Below, piece by piece: positions 28,934 to 38,462 of a stretch of 41,684 nt of DNA. The notes beneath the pieces were generated by a model. The model saw only the letters and a program-made list of their open reading frames with translations, had not been told where the DNA came from and ran no database searches. This DNA is from a virus, in IMG/VR virus record IMGVR_UViG_3300044996_000161, positions 1-41,684 of that record; one strand, 5' to 3'. Position numbers and translations under genes: made by a program. The first letter of the stretch is position 1, and each line of letters opens with the position of its first letter.

Positions 28934-28962
28934 AAAAAAGTCTCCAGGTTCAGGCTAGAGAC
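28934..28962 (-). terminator. Intrinsic terminator after the capsid gene
   Basis: On the minus strand an 8-bp stem (GTCTCTAG/CTGGAGAC, one G-T wobble) with a 7-nt loop is followed by TTTTTT (28939-28934). It lies 55 nt past the capsid stop and just before the SD of the next gene. It probably lets only part of the polymerase through to the glycosyltransferase block. Confidence 0.8.
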
Positions 28963-28970
28963 CAACCCCT

Positions 28971-28999
28971 GCCTAGTGAGTAAGAGAGTTTAACTAGGC
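28971..28999 (-). other. Hairpin between capsid stop and terminator
   Basis: GCCTAGT (minus strand, 28999-28993) pairs perfectly with ACTAGGC (28977-28971) across a 15-nt loop. It lies directly after the capsid gene and upstream of the terminator hairpin, and may protect the abundant capsid mRNA 3' end. Confidence 0.5.
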
Positions 29000-29017
29000 T
29001 ACTCCCAAATTCAAAGT

Positions 29018-29935
29018 CTAACGAGCTGATTCAAGTCGTCTCATAAAGAGTTGTTGCAAAATAACGGCCTTGAGATAACATTTCCAAGTCATTGCCGTTA
29101 AAACTTTATACTCGTCTCCGTGTCCACCTGGGGGCGTGATGACAACATCAAAGTCTCCTGGCAGCAATCTGGCGATACCATAAGCACCATCGCCTACGAT
29201 TACTGTTTGTTCAAGATATGCAACATCAGAGTTTGAACCCGAATTGGAAACTGATGGAGCAGTTGAGGTTCTCACGAATCTCACTCCATCAATGTTTGCA
29301 ACTTCACCCGTGAAGATGGAATTATCTTTTGCAAGATAACGAGTTGCTTCTCTGAACGCTGTGTCTTTCATCAACCTCGTCTTAACATAAGGCGAAATAA
29401 TCGCAATGTACTCATCTCCAATCATCGGAGCGTCCTGTACTTCAAGCGATTCAACTGTCGCAAGAATATCGTCAAGGTCAACTGTATCAGAACTTGTTAC
29501 AGCTTCTCTACTTGCTTTAGTATTAGCGTAGTTGACGCTAGTACCTCCAACAAGCACGTCTCGCACTTTCTGATTGATTGTTTCACCAGCATTTTGACCT
29601 AACAATTTCTTATATTCATCTGGAAGGTCAAGATAGGATGTTTCCTTCAAGAACTCAGTTAATTGGACACCATTTCCCCACAATTCCAAAGTTGCTGACA
29701 CTTTCGCATCAGAAACAGTAGCAGGAGAAAAAGTTGGATTGTCGCCTAACACAGTTGAAGGAATTGACAGCTTGGAAAATTTTAACCATGATGCTGTCTC
29801 ACCCTTTCGTTGCATTACCAAGTCTGGTGCTCCAAACTGCGGGTACACCAATTTAGGTTTGGCAAACTCCAGAGTTTTTCTTACGTTAAAGACTTCTATT
29901 GTGTTCGGGGCTAAAGCCCTTACCATTGTAGCCAT
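29018..29935 (-). CDS. Major capsid protein, N4-gp56 family (305 aa)
   Basis: A 305-aa protein with the layout of N4-gp56-family capsid proteins: 'KLVYPQFGAPDLVMQRKGET' (28-47), 'ATLELWGNGVQLTEFLK' (about 81-97), 'NQKVRDVLVGG', 'EYIAIISPYVKTRLMKD' and 'VRFVRTSTAPS'. It folds as an HK97-type shell subunit; many copies make the head. It directly follows the scaffold gene, has SD GGGAGGTGA and is followed by a terminator, as expected for a highly expressed gene. The N4-gp56 call is from sequence pattern and context. Confidence 0.85.
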   Translation of the reverse strand: MATMVRALAPNTIEVFNVRKTLEFAKPKLVYPQFGAPDLVMQRKGETASWLKFSKLSIPSTVLGDNPTFSPATVSDAKVSATLELWGNGVQLTEFLKETSYLDLPDEYKKLLGQNAGETINQKVRDVLVGGTSVNYANTKASREAVTSSDTVDLDDILATVESLEVQDAPMIGDEYIAIISPYVKTRLMKDTAFREATRYLAKDNSIFTGEVANIDGVRFVRTSTAPSVSNSGSNSDVAYLEQTVIVGDGAYGIARLLPGDFDVVITPPGGHGDEYKVLTAMTWKCYLKAVILQQLFMRRLESAR

Positions 29936-29959
29936 ATTTCTTACTCACCTCCCTTCGTT

Positions 29960-30655
29960 TTAGGATTTGGTCTGTGCTTGTTTAGCAAGTTCTTTATTTT
30001 TCTTCAATTCCAGCTTATCCAAAGGCATTGTCCAGGGATTTTCGTCCTCACTACTACCTGACGTTGCTTCGGGAACTTGCTCGTTTGCTGGATTGTTATT
30101 TATCTGAGCTGGTTGTTGGTTACTAGGTTGACCCTTTCCTTTAACAGCAGCTATGGCTTCTGCTCTTTCTAGCATTTGCTGTTCAATCTCTAAAAGAGCT
30201 GTCTGCCAATCACCAGTACGATATGATTCATAACTGGAAAACGCCCAGGGATTCATCCTTATTCTTTTTATTTCATCAGCAGGAAGTTCAGGATATAGGT
30301 CAAAAATTGGCTCTAAGCCCCTGCCTAAAGCCCCCGTAGCTAATTCCAACGAAATAGCATATTGACCTTCTGGCGTTTCAAACGGAGACTGTCCTGGCTG
30401 TCCGTTTGGCTGGTTATTTTGATTGGGTTGTCTTTGCCCTCGCCTGGCTTCAACTAGAAGTTTATTAAGCTGACGATTTTCAGCTTTAATTCTATCTAGT
30501 TCAGCATCCCTAGAATCGGGTTGCTGTCCAGCTTGACCAGAGGGAGTTCCTGTTCCTGGTTGATTCCCTTCACCGCCTGGATTCCCTAAATCGGGATTGT
30601 CCATGCTCAGAGAACCTGGTGCTCCTGCACCTTGGTCATTCGGAGTATCTGACAT
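29960..30655 (-). CDS. Scaffold protein (231 aa)
   Basis: A 231-aa, Gln/Asn/Pro/Gly-rich acidic protein. A disordered N terminus (1-48) is followed by a helical segment with 'DAELDRIKAENRQLNKLLVE' (49-68), a Q/N-rich spacer, a folded middle with 'EPIFDLYPELPADEIKRIRM', and a basic C-terminal end ('KLELKKNKELAKQAQTKS') that would bind the capsid shell. Composition, a coiled coil and the place immediately before the capsid gene are typical of phage scaffolds. It is driven by its own promoter with SD GAGGAGGTG. Confidence 0.82.
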   Translation of the reverse strand: MSDTPNDQGAGAPGSLSMDNPDLGNPGGEGNQPGTGTPSGQAGQQPDSRDAELDRIKAENRQLNKLLVEARRGQRQPNQNNQPNGQPGQSPFETPEGQYAISLELATGALGRGLEPIFDLYPELPADEIKRIRMNPWAFSSYESYRTGDWQTALLEIEQQMLERAEAIAAVKGKGQPSNQQPAQINNNPANEQVPEATSGSSEDENPWTMPLDKLELKKNKELAKQAQTKS

Positions 30656-30692
30656 AAAACCTTTTCACCTCCTCTCTTTTCAGAGTAATTTT

Positions 30693-30722
30693 ATCTTAGA
30701 TATATTTTTCTCTATTTGTCAA
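30693..30722 (-). promoter_or_regulatory. Late promoter for scaffold and capsid
   Basis: Minus strand: perfect TTGACA (30722-30717), 18-nt spacer, degraded -10 TAAGAT (30698-30693), leader of about 30 nt with a strong SD before the ATG at 30655. Unlike the leaderless ones, this unit has a normal leader. Confidence 0.5.
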
Positions 30723-30729
30723 TACTTAA

Positions 30730-33303
30730 CTATTGTCTTAGCCTCAATAAATCTTCAACTTTCTTTCTGCGCTGTTCAATAGTTAAAGATTTATCTCGGT
30801 TTATCTTACCCGCTTTTTCCATGATTGCCCGATTTATTAACTGTCTTCTTCCACCTTTTTGTATCTGTAAATATTCAGTAGGTATGGTATATGTACCACC
30901 CATAAATTGTCTCATTATTGCTGAAGGCGAAAGATTCCCTTCAGTCATTTTTGCAACCGACCTGACTGGTCTTAAAGTAGATTTCAAAATACTACCTGTT
31001 ACATCCTTTACTTGTTCAGAAAAAGGAAGATTAACATTGGTTCTGGGTTGCCCTGTAAACAAATCCATAGGAGCAACAGGATTACCAGCCATTGTTGACC
31101 CAACCCAATAAGCCAATTGAGGAACATCCTTAAATATTGGATTAAGCATGGATAGAGGCCGAGACAACATATCAAAAATATCCTGTACAGGAAGATTAGG
31201 TTTATATCTTACAGGATTTCCCTGAGCATCCTTAAATGGTGTAGGAAAAGTTATTCCTGGCTGGTCTCCTTCGGGTTTACCCTGCGGATTGAAAAACCGA
31301 TTGACTTTAGCAACTACCGCATTTTTTTCTGGCATGGTAACTAAACTTTTCAACTGTAAAGGAATATTAAATCTCGCCCAAGTATAAAAAGGGAAAATAC
31401 GTCTCATAATATTACCTTCAAACGGAGTAAGACCAGTAAGATAATCAAAAAGATATTTATTAACCTGCTGTAATGCTTGTCTAGTAGATTCCACATCAGA
31501 CAATCCCTGTCCCAAAAATTTATTTCTCTGATCTAGGAAAAACGCAGCCCTGGCATTATTCTCAAAGTTCTCACCCACAGTTCTGAATCTATCAAAAAGT
31601 TTTAAAGTATCTATTCCTTCTGGATTGTCAAAAGTTCTTTTGATTACATCACCAGCAAATTGACCTCTTGATAATACTCCAGTTTTCTCAAGAATGGTTT
31701 TTTCTTCAGGAGTAAAAGAAGTAAGACCTGAAAATAAAGCTCTAGGGTCTGCTGCCTGTAAAAATCTCCTAGGATCTTTCATTCCACCCAACCAGGAATT
31801 ATACAAATTACCCATCACGTTCATAATATGAAAAGCAGGATTCATCGCTGTAGCCGTAGGTTTCCAAAAAAGATTAAAAGTATCAATAGCCTTTCCTATC
31901 TCTCCACCAGTTTGAATAGAAGCGTTTAAATCATTAGCAATCTTTGTTGGTAACGCCCAACCCTTTAATTCCTGCAATCTATTTGATGTATTATCTAAAA
32001 ATGGAAAAAACCCTTCTGGAACTGATTTACCTTTTCCAACCTGTACACCAAATTGGGTTTTAACTTCTTTCAAAAAATCCTGTAAAACATTATCCTGAAA
32101 TTGCATGAACTCACGTCTGGCAATCGCTTTAGGAGCATTAAAGGTAAATCCTTCCAAACCCTTTCTGGCTTCAGTATAAATCCTTTTCTCGCCCATTTTT
32201 GGTTTAACAAAGAAATCTTTTAAAGTCTTAGTAGCAAAATCGGTATGAGGATAATAACCACCCTGGTTTAACAACACTTTGGCTTCTTCTCCTTTTAATC
32301 TTCCTCGTTTAACCAAATCAACAATATCAGAATCAAATTGCTGTCTGATTTCATGCAGAACTGGTTTTATCTTATTAAACATTTCATCACCCAATTCCTG
32401 TCTAAGTTTTGCTAAATCAGTCCCAGTTCCAGCTCCAGAAATAACCTCACCAGCCTTATTAACTTTTGTATTTGGTTCAAGAAATTTTGGTATGGCCTCA
32501 ACCACCTGATTTGGTAAATCTTTAAATTGCCTTTGTGTTCTTTCCAAAATATCCTTCACACCTAAAGATACTTTAGTAGGAATTTCCGATTTCATCACAT
32601 TATATTCTCCAGGAAGTCCATAACCTTTAATAAATTTCTGTCCTAAATTATCCAGAATATTTCCTACAGTTGTTAATCCTGGTTTAAAAACTCTATCCTC
32701 AATTCCTAAAGATGGTAAGGGAATTTTTTTAATATTCTCTGTCACTTTTGGTACTGCTTCAGCAATCTTAGAAACTCCTGGAATTTTTGTTAAAAGTTTT
32801 CCTGCTCCAGCACCAGCAAGATTTAAAGGGTCTACAACAATATCGGTTGCTAACCCACCAACAGAATTCTGGTTAAAATTTCTAAGACCTGAACTTATTG
32901 GGTCAGTCGGACTAAATTGTGAATACGCTTTAGAAGGACTAATTTTATTTCTAATTCCAGAAGGAATGTTTTGTACTCCAGCCTTGAAAGTATTAAAAAT
33001 ATCAACCACAGATGGTTTTTGTCCCGCAGCTTTTAATTCTGCCGTACGTTTTTCCGCATCGGTTCTTGCTCCTTGAAGAAACCCGCCCAAAGAATATGAA
33101 GGGACAGTTAAAAGATTAAAAACCTTATCAATTACTCCCTGATTGGTTTGTGACACTGGTGCAGGTTGATTTTGAACCTGCGGAGTGACTGTTGCTACTG
33201 GTTTAACAATAGATGAAGGAGTTGGAACAACTCCTATTGGTTGAGGAGTTTTAACAGCCGAGCTTGGACGAAATTGATTAAAGTCAATATTAAAATAACT
33301 CAT
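30730..33303 (-). CDS. Large internal virion-type protein (857 aa)
   Basis: An 857-aa protein with a Pro/Val/Gln-rich N terminus (1-55), then long amphipathic helical regions, including 'FWKPTATAMNPAFHIMNVMG' (about residues 480-500), 'PFYTWARFNIPLQL' and a basic C terminus. It is too large for a neck protein and shows no enzyme motif. In N4- and T7-like phages proteins of this size are packaged inside the head and ejected with DNA. It lies between the transglycosylase-bearing protein and the scaffold, which fits that role. Polyvalent-protein modules may be present, but I cannot delimit them. Confidence 0.65.
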   Translation of the reverse strand: MSYFNIDFNQFRPSSAVKTPQPIGVVPTPSSIVKPVATVTPQVQNQPAPVSQTNQGVIDKVFNLLTVPSYSLGGFLQGARTDAEKRTAELKAAGQKPSVVDIFNTFKAGVQNIPSGIRNKISPSKAYSQFSPTDPISSGLRNFNQNSVGGLATDIVVDPLNLAGAGAGKLLTKIPGVSKIAEAVPKVTENIKKIPLPSLGIEDRVFKPGLTTVGNILDNLGQKFIKGYGLPGEYNVMKSEIPTKVSLGVKDILERTQRQFKDLPNQVVEAIPKFLEPNTKVNKAGEVISGAGTGTDLAKLRQELGDEMFNKIKPVLHEIRQQFDSDIVDLVKRGRLKGEEAKVLLNQGGYYPHTDFATKTLKDFFVKPKMGEKRIYTEARKGLEGFTFNAPKAIARREFMQFQDNVLQDFLKEVKTQFGVQVGKGKSVPEGFFPFLDNTSNRLQELKGWALPTKIANDLNASIQTGGEIGKAIDTFNLFWKPTATAMNPAFHIMNVMGNLYNSWLGGMKDPRRFLQAADPRALFSGLTSFTPEEKTILEKTGVLSRGQFAGDVIKRTFDNPEGIDTLKLFDRFRTVGENFENNARAAFFLDQRNKFLGQGLSDVESTRQALQQVNKYLFDYLTGLTPFEGNIMRRIFPFYTWARFNIPLQLKSLVTMPEKNAVVAKVNRFFNPQGKPEGDQPGITFPTPFKDAQGNPVRYKPNLPVQDIFDMLSRPLSMLNPIFKDVPQLAYWVGSTMAGNPVAPMDLFTGQPRTNVNLPFSEQVKDVTGSILKSTLRPVRSVAKMTEGNLSPSAIMRQFMGGTYTIPTEYLQIQKGGRRQLINRAIMEKAGKINRDKSLTIEQRRKKVEDLLRLRQ

Positions 33304-33307
33304 ATTT

Positions 33308-36300
33308 TTACCAGAACTTTAATTTACTTAACAAATTTTTAGCCGAGGATACAGCACTAGATACAGTATTAGAAACTGTTTTACCAACATTAGAAGCCAT
33401 CTGTTGTATCGGTTTAGAAATCTCTATTTTAGGCAAAGAAATCTGCGGTACAGAAATTTTTGGCAATGATTGTACCGCTTTTTGGACATTCTGCTGTATA
33501 TTCCCAACTACAGAAACAGCCTTATTACCAATATTGGCTACAGGTTGTAACGCTTCCGCAGTCCTTACTCCTAAATCCTGTAATGTCTTATTCACTACTA
33601 CAGACGGATTCTTAACCAACTGCTGAGTTAAAGTTCTTGGAACTTCATATTGCGTTTTAGGATATTGTCCATAATCAATCTGATGTACTATCTGATCTGG
33701 AGAAACTGGAGCAACTAACTGTCCAGGTTGAGGAGTAATAACAGGTTTTCTTATCTGTTCTAATTGTTTTTCCATCCTAACTTGTGCCTGTTGCGGAGTT
33801 TCCCTTGCATAAGCCTTTTCAACAATCGGTTTGATATTGCTGATAATAGTTCTTTGTACCTGTTGTAATTTTGTCTCTGGCACAGGTGTACCAGAAACAT
33901 ATTTCCCGTAAAATTTAGCTGGTTTAAATTCATTTCCCGCAGCTGGCCGTTGTCCATATCTACTCATATAAACAGCGATATCACTTCCTTTATATCCTAA
34001 ATTTTTAGCTTTATTGTAATGATTTATTAAATCTTTAGCTGCTAATCTGGTATTATATTCTGGATCTAATAACTGTTCTTTAGTATGACCAAAACCTCTA
34101 CCAGCATACATATTATTCTGAAATAACCCGATGGAATTTCCATTATCACCAATAGCATTAGGATTTCCACCCGATTCCGCTAAGGCAATAGCATGCAAGG
34201 CTTTTCTAAAATCCGCATTTCCTGGAGCTATTTCATTAGCTACTTTATCAATTACTGTTCCCACACCAGAAGAAGTTAGAACTTTTCCTTCAATCGCTGG
34301 AGTAGTTTTAGTATCTATTTCTGAAGCTTTAACTTCAGGAACAAAATATTTAGAAAGGTTACTAACAGTATTTCCCAAAGTTCCCAAAACATTATCTTTG
34401 GCTTTATTTAGAAAATCTAAAGTCTGTTGTCCTGGTTTTGACTGCAAAACTTTATCAACCACATTTTTCTGTAGCAAATTACCAACATTTTGTACGGTAT
34501 TAGAAATTGCCCGAATTGGTTTTTCTAAGAAACCTAACTGCGGTTTAGCAGAAAGAATAGTTCCCAAATTAGGCAAAGGCATTTCTCCTCTAACTGTTTG
34601 TTCCAATTCCTTAAATCCAGGTAAAATATTCTCCGCAGCTTTTTGTACCTCTGCACCAACTTTCATTAAAAATCCTGGTTCAATTTGCGGTTTTTCAATT
34701 AAACCTTTTTTCTGGTCGTTAATCAAAATCCCCCGTTTCAAAAGAGTATCAGCATCATTAGTAGTTGAAGCCCTAACTTCAGGTTTACCTTCCTCATTAG
34801 TAAAAGTAATAAAACTAACTCTATTCGCAGCATCTTTAGGATTAGTGGGATTTTTATAAATAAAAGCTGTGCCTCTGATTTCAGCAAGTTGTTGATCTGT
34901 TATAGCTGATAATGGCAATCCAGAAACATCTGAAACCTCACCAGGATAATGAACCCGATAATAAACATTGCCAATCCTGACATAATTAGAATCAAAAACC
35001 TTACTATCTTTCATCTGCCGTATATTAGTCAAAGCAAAATCTCCCGGCCGCAATGTCTTACCCAAAAGATTATTTACTTTTCCACCCGGATCAACCGCTA
35101 TCAAAGCATAATCGTTAATATTTTGTCCCACACCAATTAAACTTTGGTGTATATCTTCCATCTGACTAGCTTTTTGTAAATAAGATTCTGCTGACAAATC
35201 ATTTCCAAACTGCGAAAATCCATTAGAAGCCTGATTGAAAAATTCTGTTTTGGCTGCTGCCAAAGCAACACCTTTTTCAATATATTCTTCTTTGGTTATT
35301 TTTCCTTTAGATAAAGCATTTTCTAACTCATTTTCCACTTTATCAAAAGCCATATTGTTTTTTCTAACATCCTGAGAAAAAGCTGATGCTGCTTGTTTTT
35401 GCTGAATATCCTGGATATGAACAACTGTATCTTGTATTCCCTGAGTTGTTATTCCAATTTGATTATCAATTCCTTTTACATCCTCAATTAAATTATTTAG
35501 AGAAATCTGTAAAGTTGTTTTCTGGTCGCCTGTTGCTTGATTTACCGCATTTTGATAAGCAGAAATTAACTCTTGCTTATCCGCCCTTTGCTGGTATAAA
35601 CTGTCTATATGTTTCTGACTTCTGTCTAAACTCTCCAAAGCATTTTTTATCGCATGGGACTGAAAACCTGTTGCTGCTACACCCGCAGCTCCAGAGCTAC
35701 CAGGCGACACCGTAACACCCGATACTGATGGAGCAGCAGGTGCAGAAACACCAAAATTTTCAGTCTGGCCTGTAATCTGATTATAAAATTGTTGACCAGC
35801 TTCAGCAGTCGGCACTCCTAAACCTTTTGTCGGAGTTTGAGAAACTGAACTTCTTGCTCCTGTAATTAAATCGTTAATCTGCGCTCTTTTGGTTGCCTGG
35901 ACATAATTATTGTAATTGGTTTCAAAAACATCTCCTTGTTGGTTATCACCATCAATCCTGGCCTGAGCTGCCAGTTTTTGATACTCGCCAGCTTTTGCCA
36001 AAAGCCTCTCTGAATTATCTTCAGGAAGTTTGGAAATTCTTAAATTCTCACTAATCCGAAAAGCGTTTCTTTTTTCTCTTTCGGATTTATCAACTAACCC
36101 CTGAACCTTTTTAGCTTGCTGGATATACGCTAAAGAATCAGGTTCGGTCATTTTGGAAAGTTTATCTCTTTCATACTGGATAACCTGGTCGGTTGTCATC
36201 TGTCCTGAAGAATATGCTTTGTCTACTTGTGCGTCTATAATTTTTGTCTGGACATCCTGCATCTTTTGGTCATAATTAACTTTTTGAAGTGGAGTGGTAT

Positions 36301-36505
36301 AATCACGAGCTGCACGTTTTTGCAATTCTACCAAATAATTTTCAGGAGATAGTAAACCCGCTTCGTACTGATTATCTATAATCGCATCTTCGGCTGCATT
36401 ATTTTTTTTTACCAGAGAAGATGTATAAGAAGAAAAACTCCCTGTTAAGGAGGGTCTGCTTATTGACTTATATTTTGACAAAACTGTTTGACTTCGTAAT
36501 GCCAT
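33308..36505 (-). CDS. Internal virion protein with lytic transglycosylase domain (1065 aa)
   Basis: Mostly helical, 1065 aa, with coiled-coil stretches in the first 450 residues. Residues about 755-885 form an SLT/lysozyme-like domain: 'ALHAIALAESGGNPNAIGDN' (catalytic E in ALAESGG), 'GNSIGLFQNN', 'DPEYNTRLAAKDLINHY', 'AVYMSRYGQ'. The C-terminal 150 residues are amphipathic and Gln/Val-rich. It should cut glycan strands to pass DNA through the wall during ejection, as gp16 does in T7. It lies between portal and the 857-aa protein. Domain call confident; virion location inferred. Confidence 0.82.
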   Translation of the reverse strand: MALRSQTVLSKYKSISRPSLTGSFSSYTSSLVKKNNAAEDAIIDNQYEAGLLSPENYLVELQKRAARDYTTPLQKVNYDQKMQDVQTKIIDAQVDKAYSSGQMTTDQVIQYERDKLSKMTEPDSLAYIQQAKKVQGLVDKSEREKRNAFRISENLRISKLPEDNSERLLAKAGEYQKLAAQARIDGDNQQGDVFETNYNNYVQATKRAQINDLITGARSSVSQTPTKGLGVPTAEAGQQFYNQITGQTENFGVSAPAAPSVSGVTVSPGSSGAAGVAATGFQSHAIKNALESLDRSQKHIDSLYQQRADKQELISAYQNAVNQATGDQKTTLQISLNNLIEDVKGIDNQIGITTQGIQDTVVHIQDIQQKQAASAFSQDVRKNNMAFDKVENELENALSKGKITKEEYIEKGVALAAAKTEFFNQASNGFSQFGNDLSAESYLQKASQMEDIHQSLIGVGQNINDYALIAVDPGGKVNNLLGKTLRPGDFALTNIRQMKDSKVFDSNYVRIGNVYYRVHYPGEVSDVSGLPLSAITDQQLAEIRGTAFIYKNPTNPKDAANRVSFITFTNEEGKPEVRASTTNDADTLLKRGILINDQKKGLIEKPQIEPGFLMKVGAEVQKAAENILPGFKELEQTVRGEMPLPNLGTILSAKPQLGFLEKPIRAISNTVQNVGNLLQKNVVDKVLQSKPGQQTLDFLNKAKDNVLGTLGNTVSNLSKYFVPEVKASEIDTKTTPAIEGKVLTSSGVGTVIDKVANEIAPGNADFRKALHAIALAESGGNPNAIGDNGNSIGLFQNNMYAGRGFGHTKEQLLDPEYNTRLAAKDLINHYNKAKNLGYKGSDIAVYMSRYGQRPAAGNEFKPAKFYGKYVSGTPVPETKLQQVQRTIISNIKPIVEKAYARETPQQAQVRMEKQLEQIRKPVITPQPGQLVAPVSPDQIVHQIDYGQYPKTQYEVPRTLTQQLVKNPSVVVNKTLQDLGVRTAEALQPVANIGNKAVSVVGNIQQNVQKAVQSLPKISVPQISLPKIEISKPIQQMASNVGKTVSNTVSSAVSSAKNLLSKLKFW

Positions 36506-36519
36506 AATTTCATAAACTC

Positions 36520-38418
36520 CTATACTCCAGCTTGTGCGTTAATGTTTTGTGTAGTCTGAGCAACATTACCTTTTAAGGTCGCTGTTTGTCCAGTTGGAGT
36601 TCCAGCTGTAGAGGGAATACCACGCCTACCAGAATTTTGTTCACTGGTCAAAAGCGGAGGATTGGATTTTGGCGTAGCCTGTGGTTGATTTAATACCTGA
36701 ATATTTTCCATTTCCTGTTCCTGTTCCGCAGCCATTTTTTTTCTGGCATCAAGTTGAGCTTCAACCACACCCCGAGCAAATGGAGAAAATTGTTGTCTAA
36801 TTGTCATCATCTCCTTATCGGCTGTTTCTTTCTTTAACTTCTTAATCTCAGAGAGAGGATTCTTAAATCCTGCCTGTTCCAGATAAGTTGAAAGAGCTAT
36901 TGCTCCTCTATCCCGCATGGTTGAAGCATCCACAACTTTATCAGACCGAGACAACGGCAAAACATTATCCCAATCAAACTCTGCATCACGGATAACTACA
37001 TCTCCATCTGTTTGTTGACCTGTCTGGTCATCAGTTAAATGTTCGGTCATTATCGGTCTCATTTCGGGAAAGAAATCAATAAAATATTGCTGAATAGAAG
37101 TTACCAAATCCTGTAAAACAATTTCCCATTGGATTCTTAAATCTTCCACTAAATCAGCAAACGGCTGATATTGAATCGCACCTACCCTGCCCGTATAAGG
37201 TGCTGTTCCCGCAGCTAAAGCAATTTTGGGAATCCCGATATTAAACATATGGTCAAGTACACGATTGAGATAAGTGTCTGACGGAAATGTAGAAATAGTC
37301 ATCTGCAAAGGTCTAAAATCCACTCCTTCACCTTCAAGATAAATACACTGTCCAGAACCAGGTTTAATGGAATCCTGGTCAAAATCTGGCATATTCACAA
37401 CCAGAAATTTCATGTGAGCACCAACTCTGACCAAATCACCTTCCTCACCAGTTCGGTCATTTAACTCAATCTGCGGGTCAATCAAATCATCAATAAAACT
37501 TTTAGACCAAGGTTTCCCAGGAGAAATAAAAGAATGACCAATAAATTTGGGAAGTTTTTTGTAATCTGTTTTAACAAACTGCACACAGGTCTTGTTGATA
37601 AAAATTAAATTTATCACCTGCACTTTTTTATCCAAAACTTCATATCCCCAATAATCTGTAATATCAGCTTTGGGTAACGAGGTTTGACCAGAAGGAACTA
37701 CAGGCGAGGATTGGCTGGCAAATAAACCATACTGGTCAGAATGAGAACCAGTTTTAGAAGTTACATCTTTAGAGCTGCCGATTGGTTCTGCATCATAATC
37801 CCATTCTCTTTTAATTTTAGATACTGTCCATTGGTCTTTAAAAGCAATCCAGGAAAAGGAAGAACCAGCAGCATCATCCCATCCTACCAACATTTTTAAA
37901 GTATTTTCCGACAAAGTGATTTCAATATGTTTTCCTTCGTCAAAATCATCCTGAACCTTACAATCCAGAAAAAAATCTCCATCCCTGATTTGGTTCATAG
38001 CTCCCCGCTTAAAAATCAGGGTCATAAATTTATTATCTTTTAAGACTTTATTAACCGCCTGTTCTACGCTTTCAGTCCTGGCGGTTTCAATTTCATCCGC
38101 TTCATCCCTAGGAACAATTTTTATTTTTGGTGGCATATTGGTTAGGGTCTGATGAATTTTCTGACAGAATTTAGAGATATAATTAAAAACGGCCTTAATA
38201 TGCCCTTCTTCCTGTTTAATGGTCTGACCAACTACATTAGTCCAACGATGATGTCTGCCTTCAAAAAAATCAATGCGTTTGGAAATTACACTTTCTCTCT
38301 CGGCAACATCAGTCTTGGCAACCTTGTCAATTTCGCCTTGTACACGCTCTATAATATCATCACGGATTTTTTGAGAAATAGTGTTGTCTATTTGGAAAGT
38401 TCCTTTATTCTTAGCCAT
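36520..38418 (-). CDS. Portal protein (632 aa)
   Basis: A 632-aa protein with portal features: an early helical clip/wing region ('YISKFCQKIHQTLTNMPPKI', 79-98), 'PQIELNDRTGEEGDLVRVGA' near residue 310, 'GIPKIALAAGTAPYTGRVGA' near 390-410, and a long C-terminal acidic/Gln-rich tail. It directly follows the large terminase gene, as in most phages. It forms the 12-fold ring through which DNA enters the head. Its promoter (38427-38455) is so close to the ATG that the transcript is likely leaderless. Confidence 0.85.
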   Translation of the reverse strand: MAKNKGTFQIDNTISQKIRDDIIERVQGEIDKVAKTDVAERESVISKRIDFFEGRHHRWTNVVGQTIKQEEGHIKAVFNYISKFCQKIHQTLTNMPPKIKIVPRDEADEIETARTESVEQAVNKVLKDNKFMTLIFKRGAMNQIRDGDFFLDCKVQDDFDEGKHIEITLSENTLKMLVGWDDAAGSSFSWIAFKDQWTVSKIKREWDYDAEPIGSSKDVTSKTGSHSDQYGLFASQSSPVVPSGQTSLPKADITDYWGYEVLDKKVQVINLIFINKTCVQFVKTDYKKLPKFIGHSFISPGKPWSKSFIDDLIDPQIELNDRTGEEGDLVRVGAHMKFLVVNMPDFDQDSIKPGSGQCIYLEGEGVDFRPLQMTISTFPSDTYLNRVLDHMFNIGIPKIALAAGTAPYTGRVGAIQYQPFADLVEDLRIQWEIVLQDLVTSIQQYFIDFFPEMRPIMTEHLTDDQTGQQTDGDVVIRDAEFDWDNVLPLSRSDKVVDASTMRDRGAIALSTYLEQAGFKNPLSEIKKLKKETADKEMMTIRQQFSPFARGVVEAQLDARKKMAAEQEQEMENIQVLNQPQATPKSNPPLLTSEQNSGRRGIPSTAGTPTGQTATLKGNVAQTTQNINAQAGV

Positions 38419-38426
38419 ACACTTTA

Positions 38427-38455
38427 AATATCATTCTTTTTAATAAAATTGTCAA
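38427..38455 (-). promoter_or_regulatory. Late promoter before portal, leaderless geometry
   Basis: Minus strand: perfect TTGACA (38455-38450), 17-nt spacer, degraded -10 GATATT (38432-38427), then 8 nt to the ATG at 38418. No SD lies between the -10 and the ATG. Confidence 0.55.
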
Positions 38456-38462
38456 GTTAAAA

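Noticed and set aside
34131-34859. 242-aa plus-strand ORF inside the transglycosylase protein gene
   Set aside because: Shadow of a confidently coding minus-strand gene; no promoter or SD.
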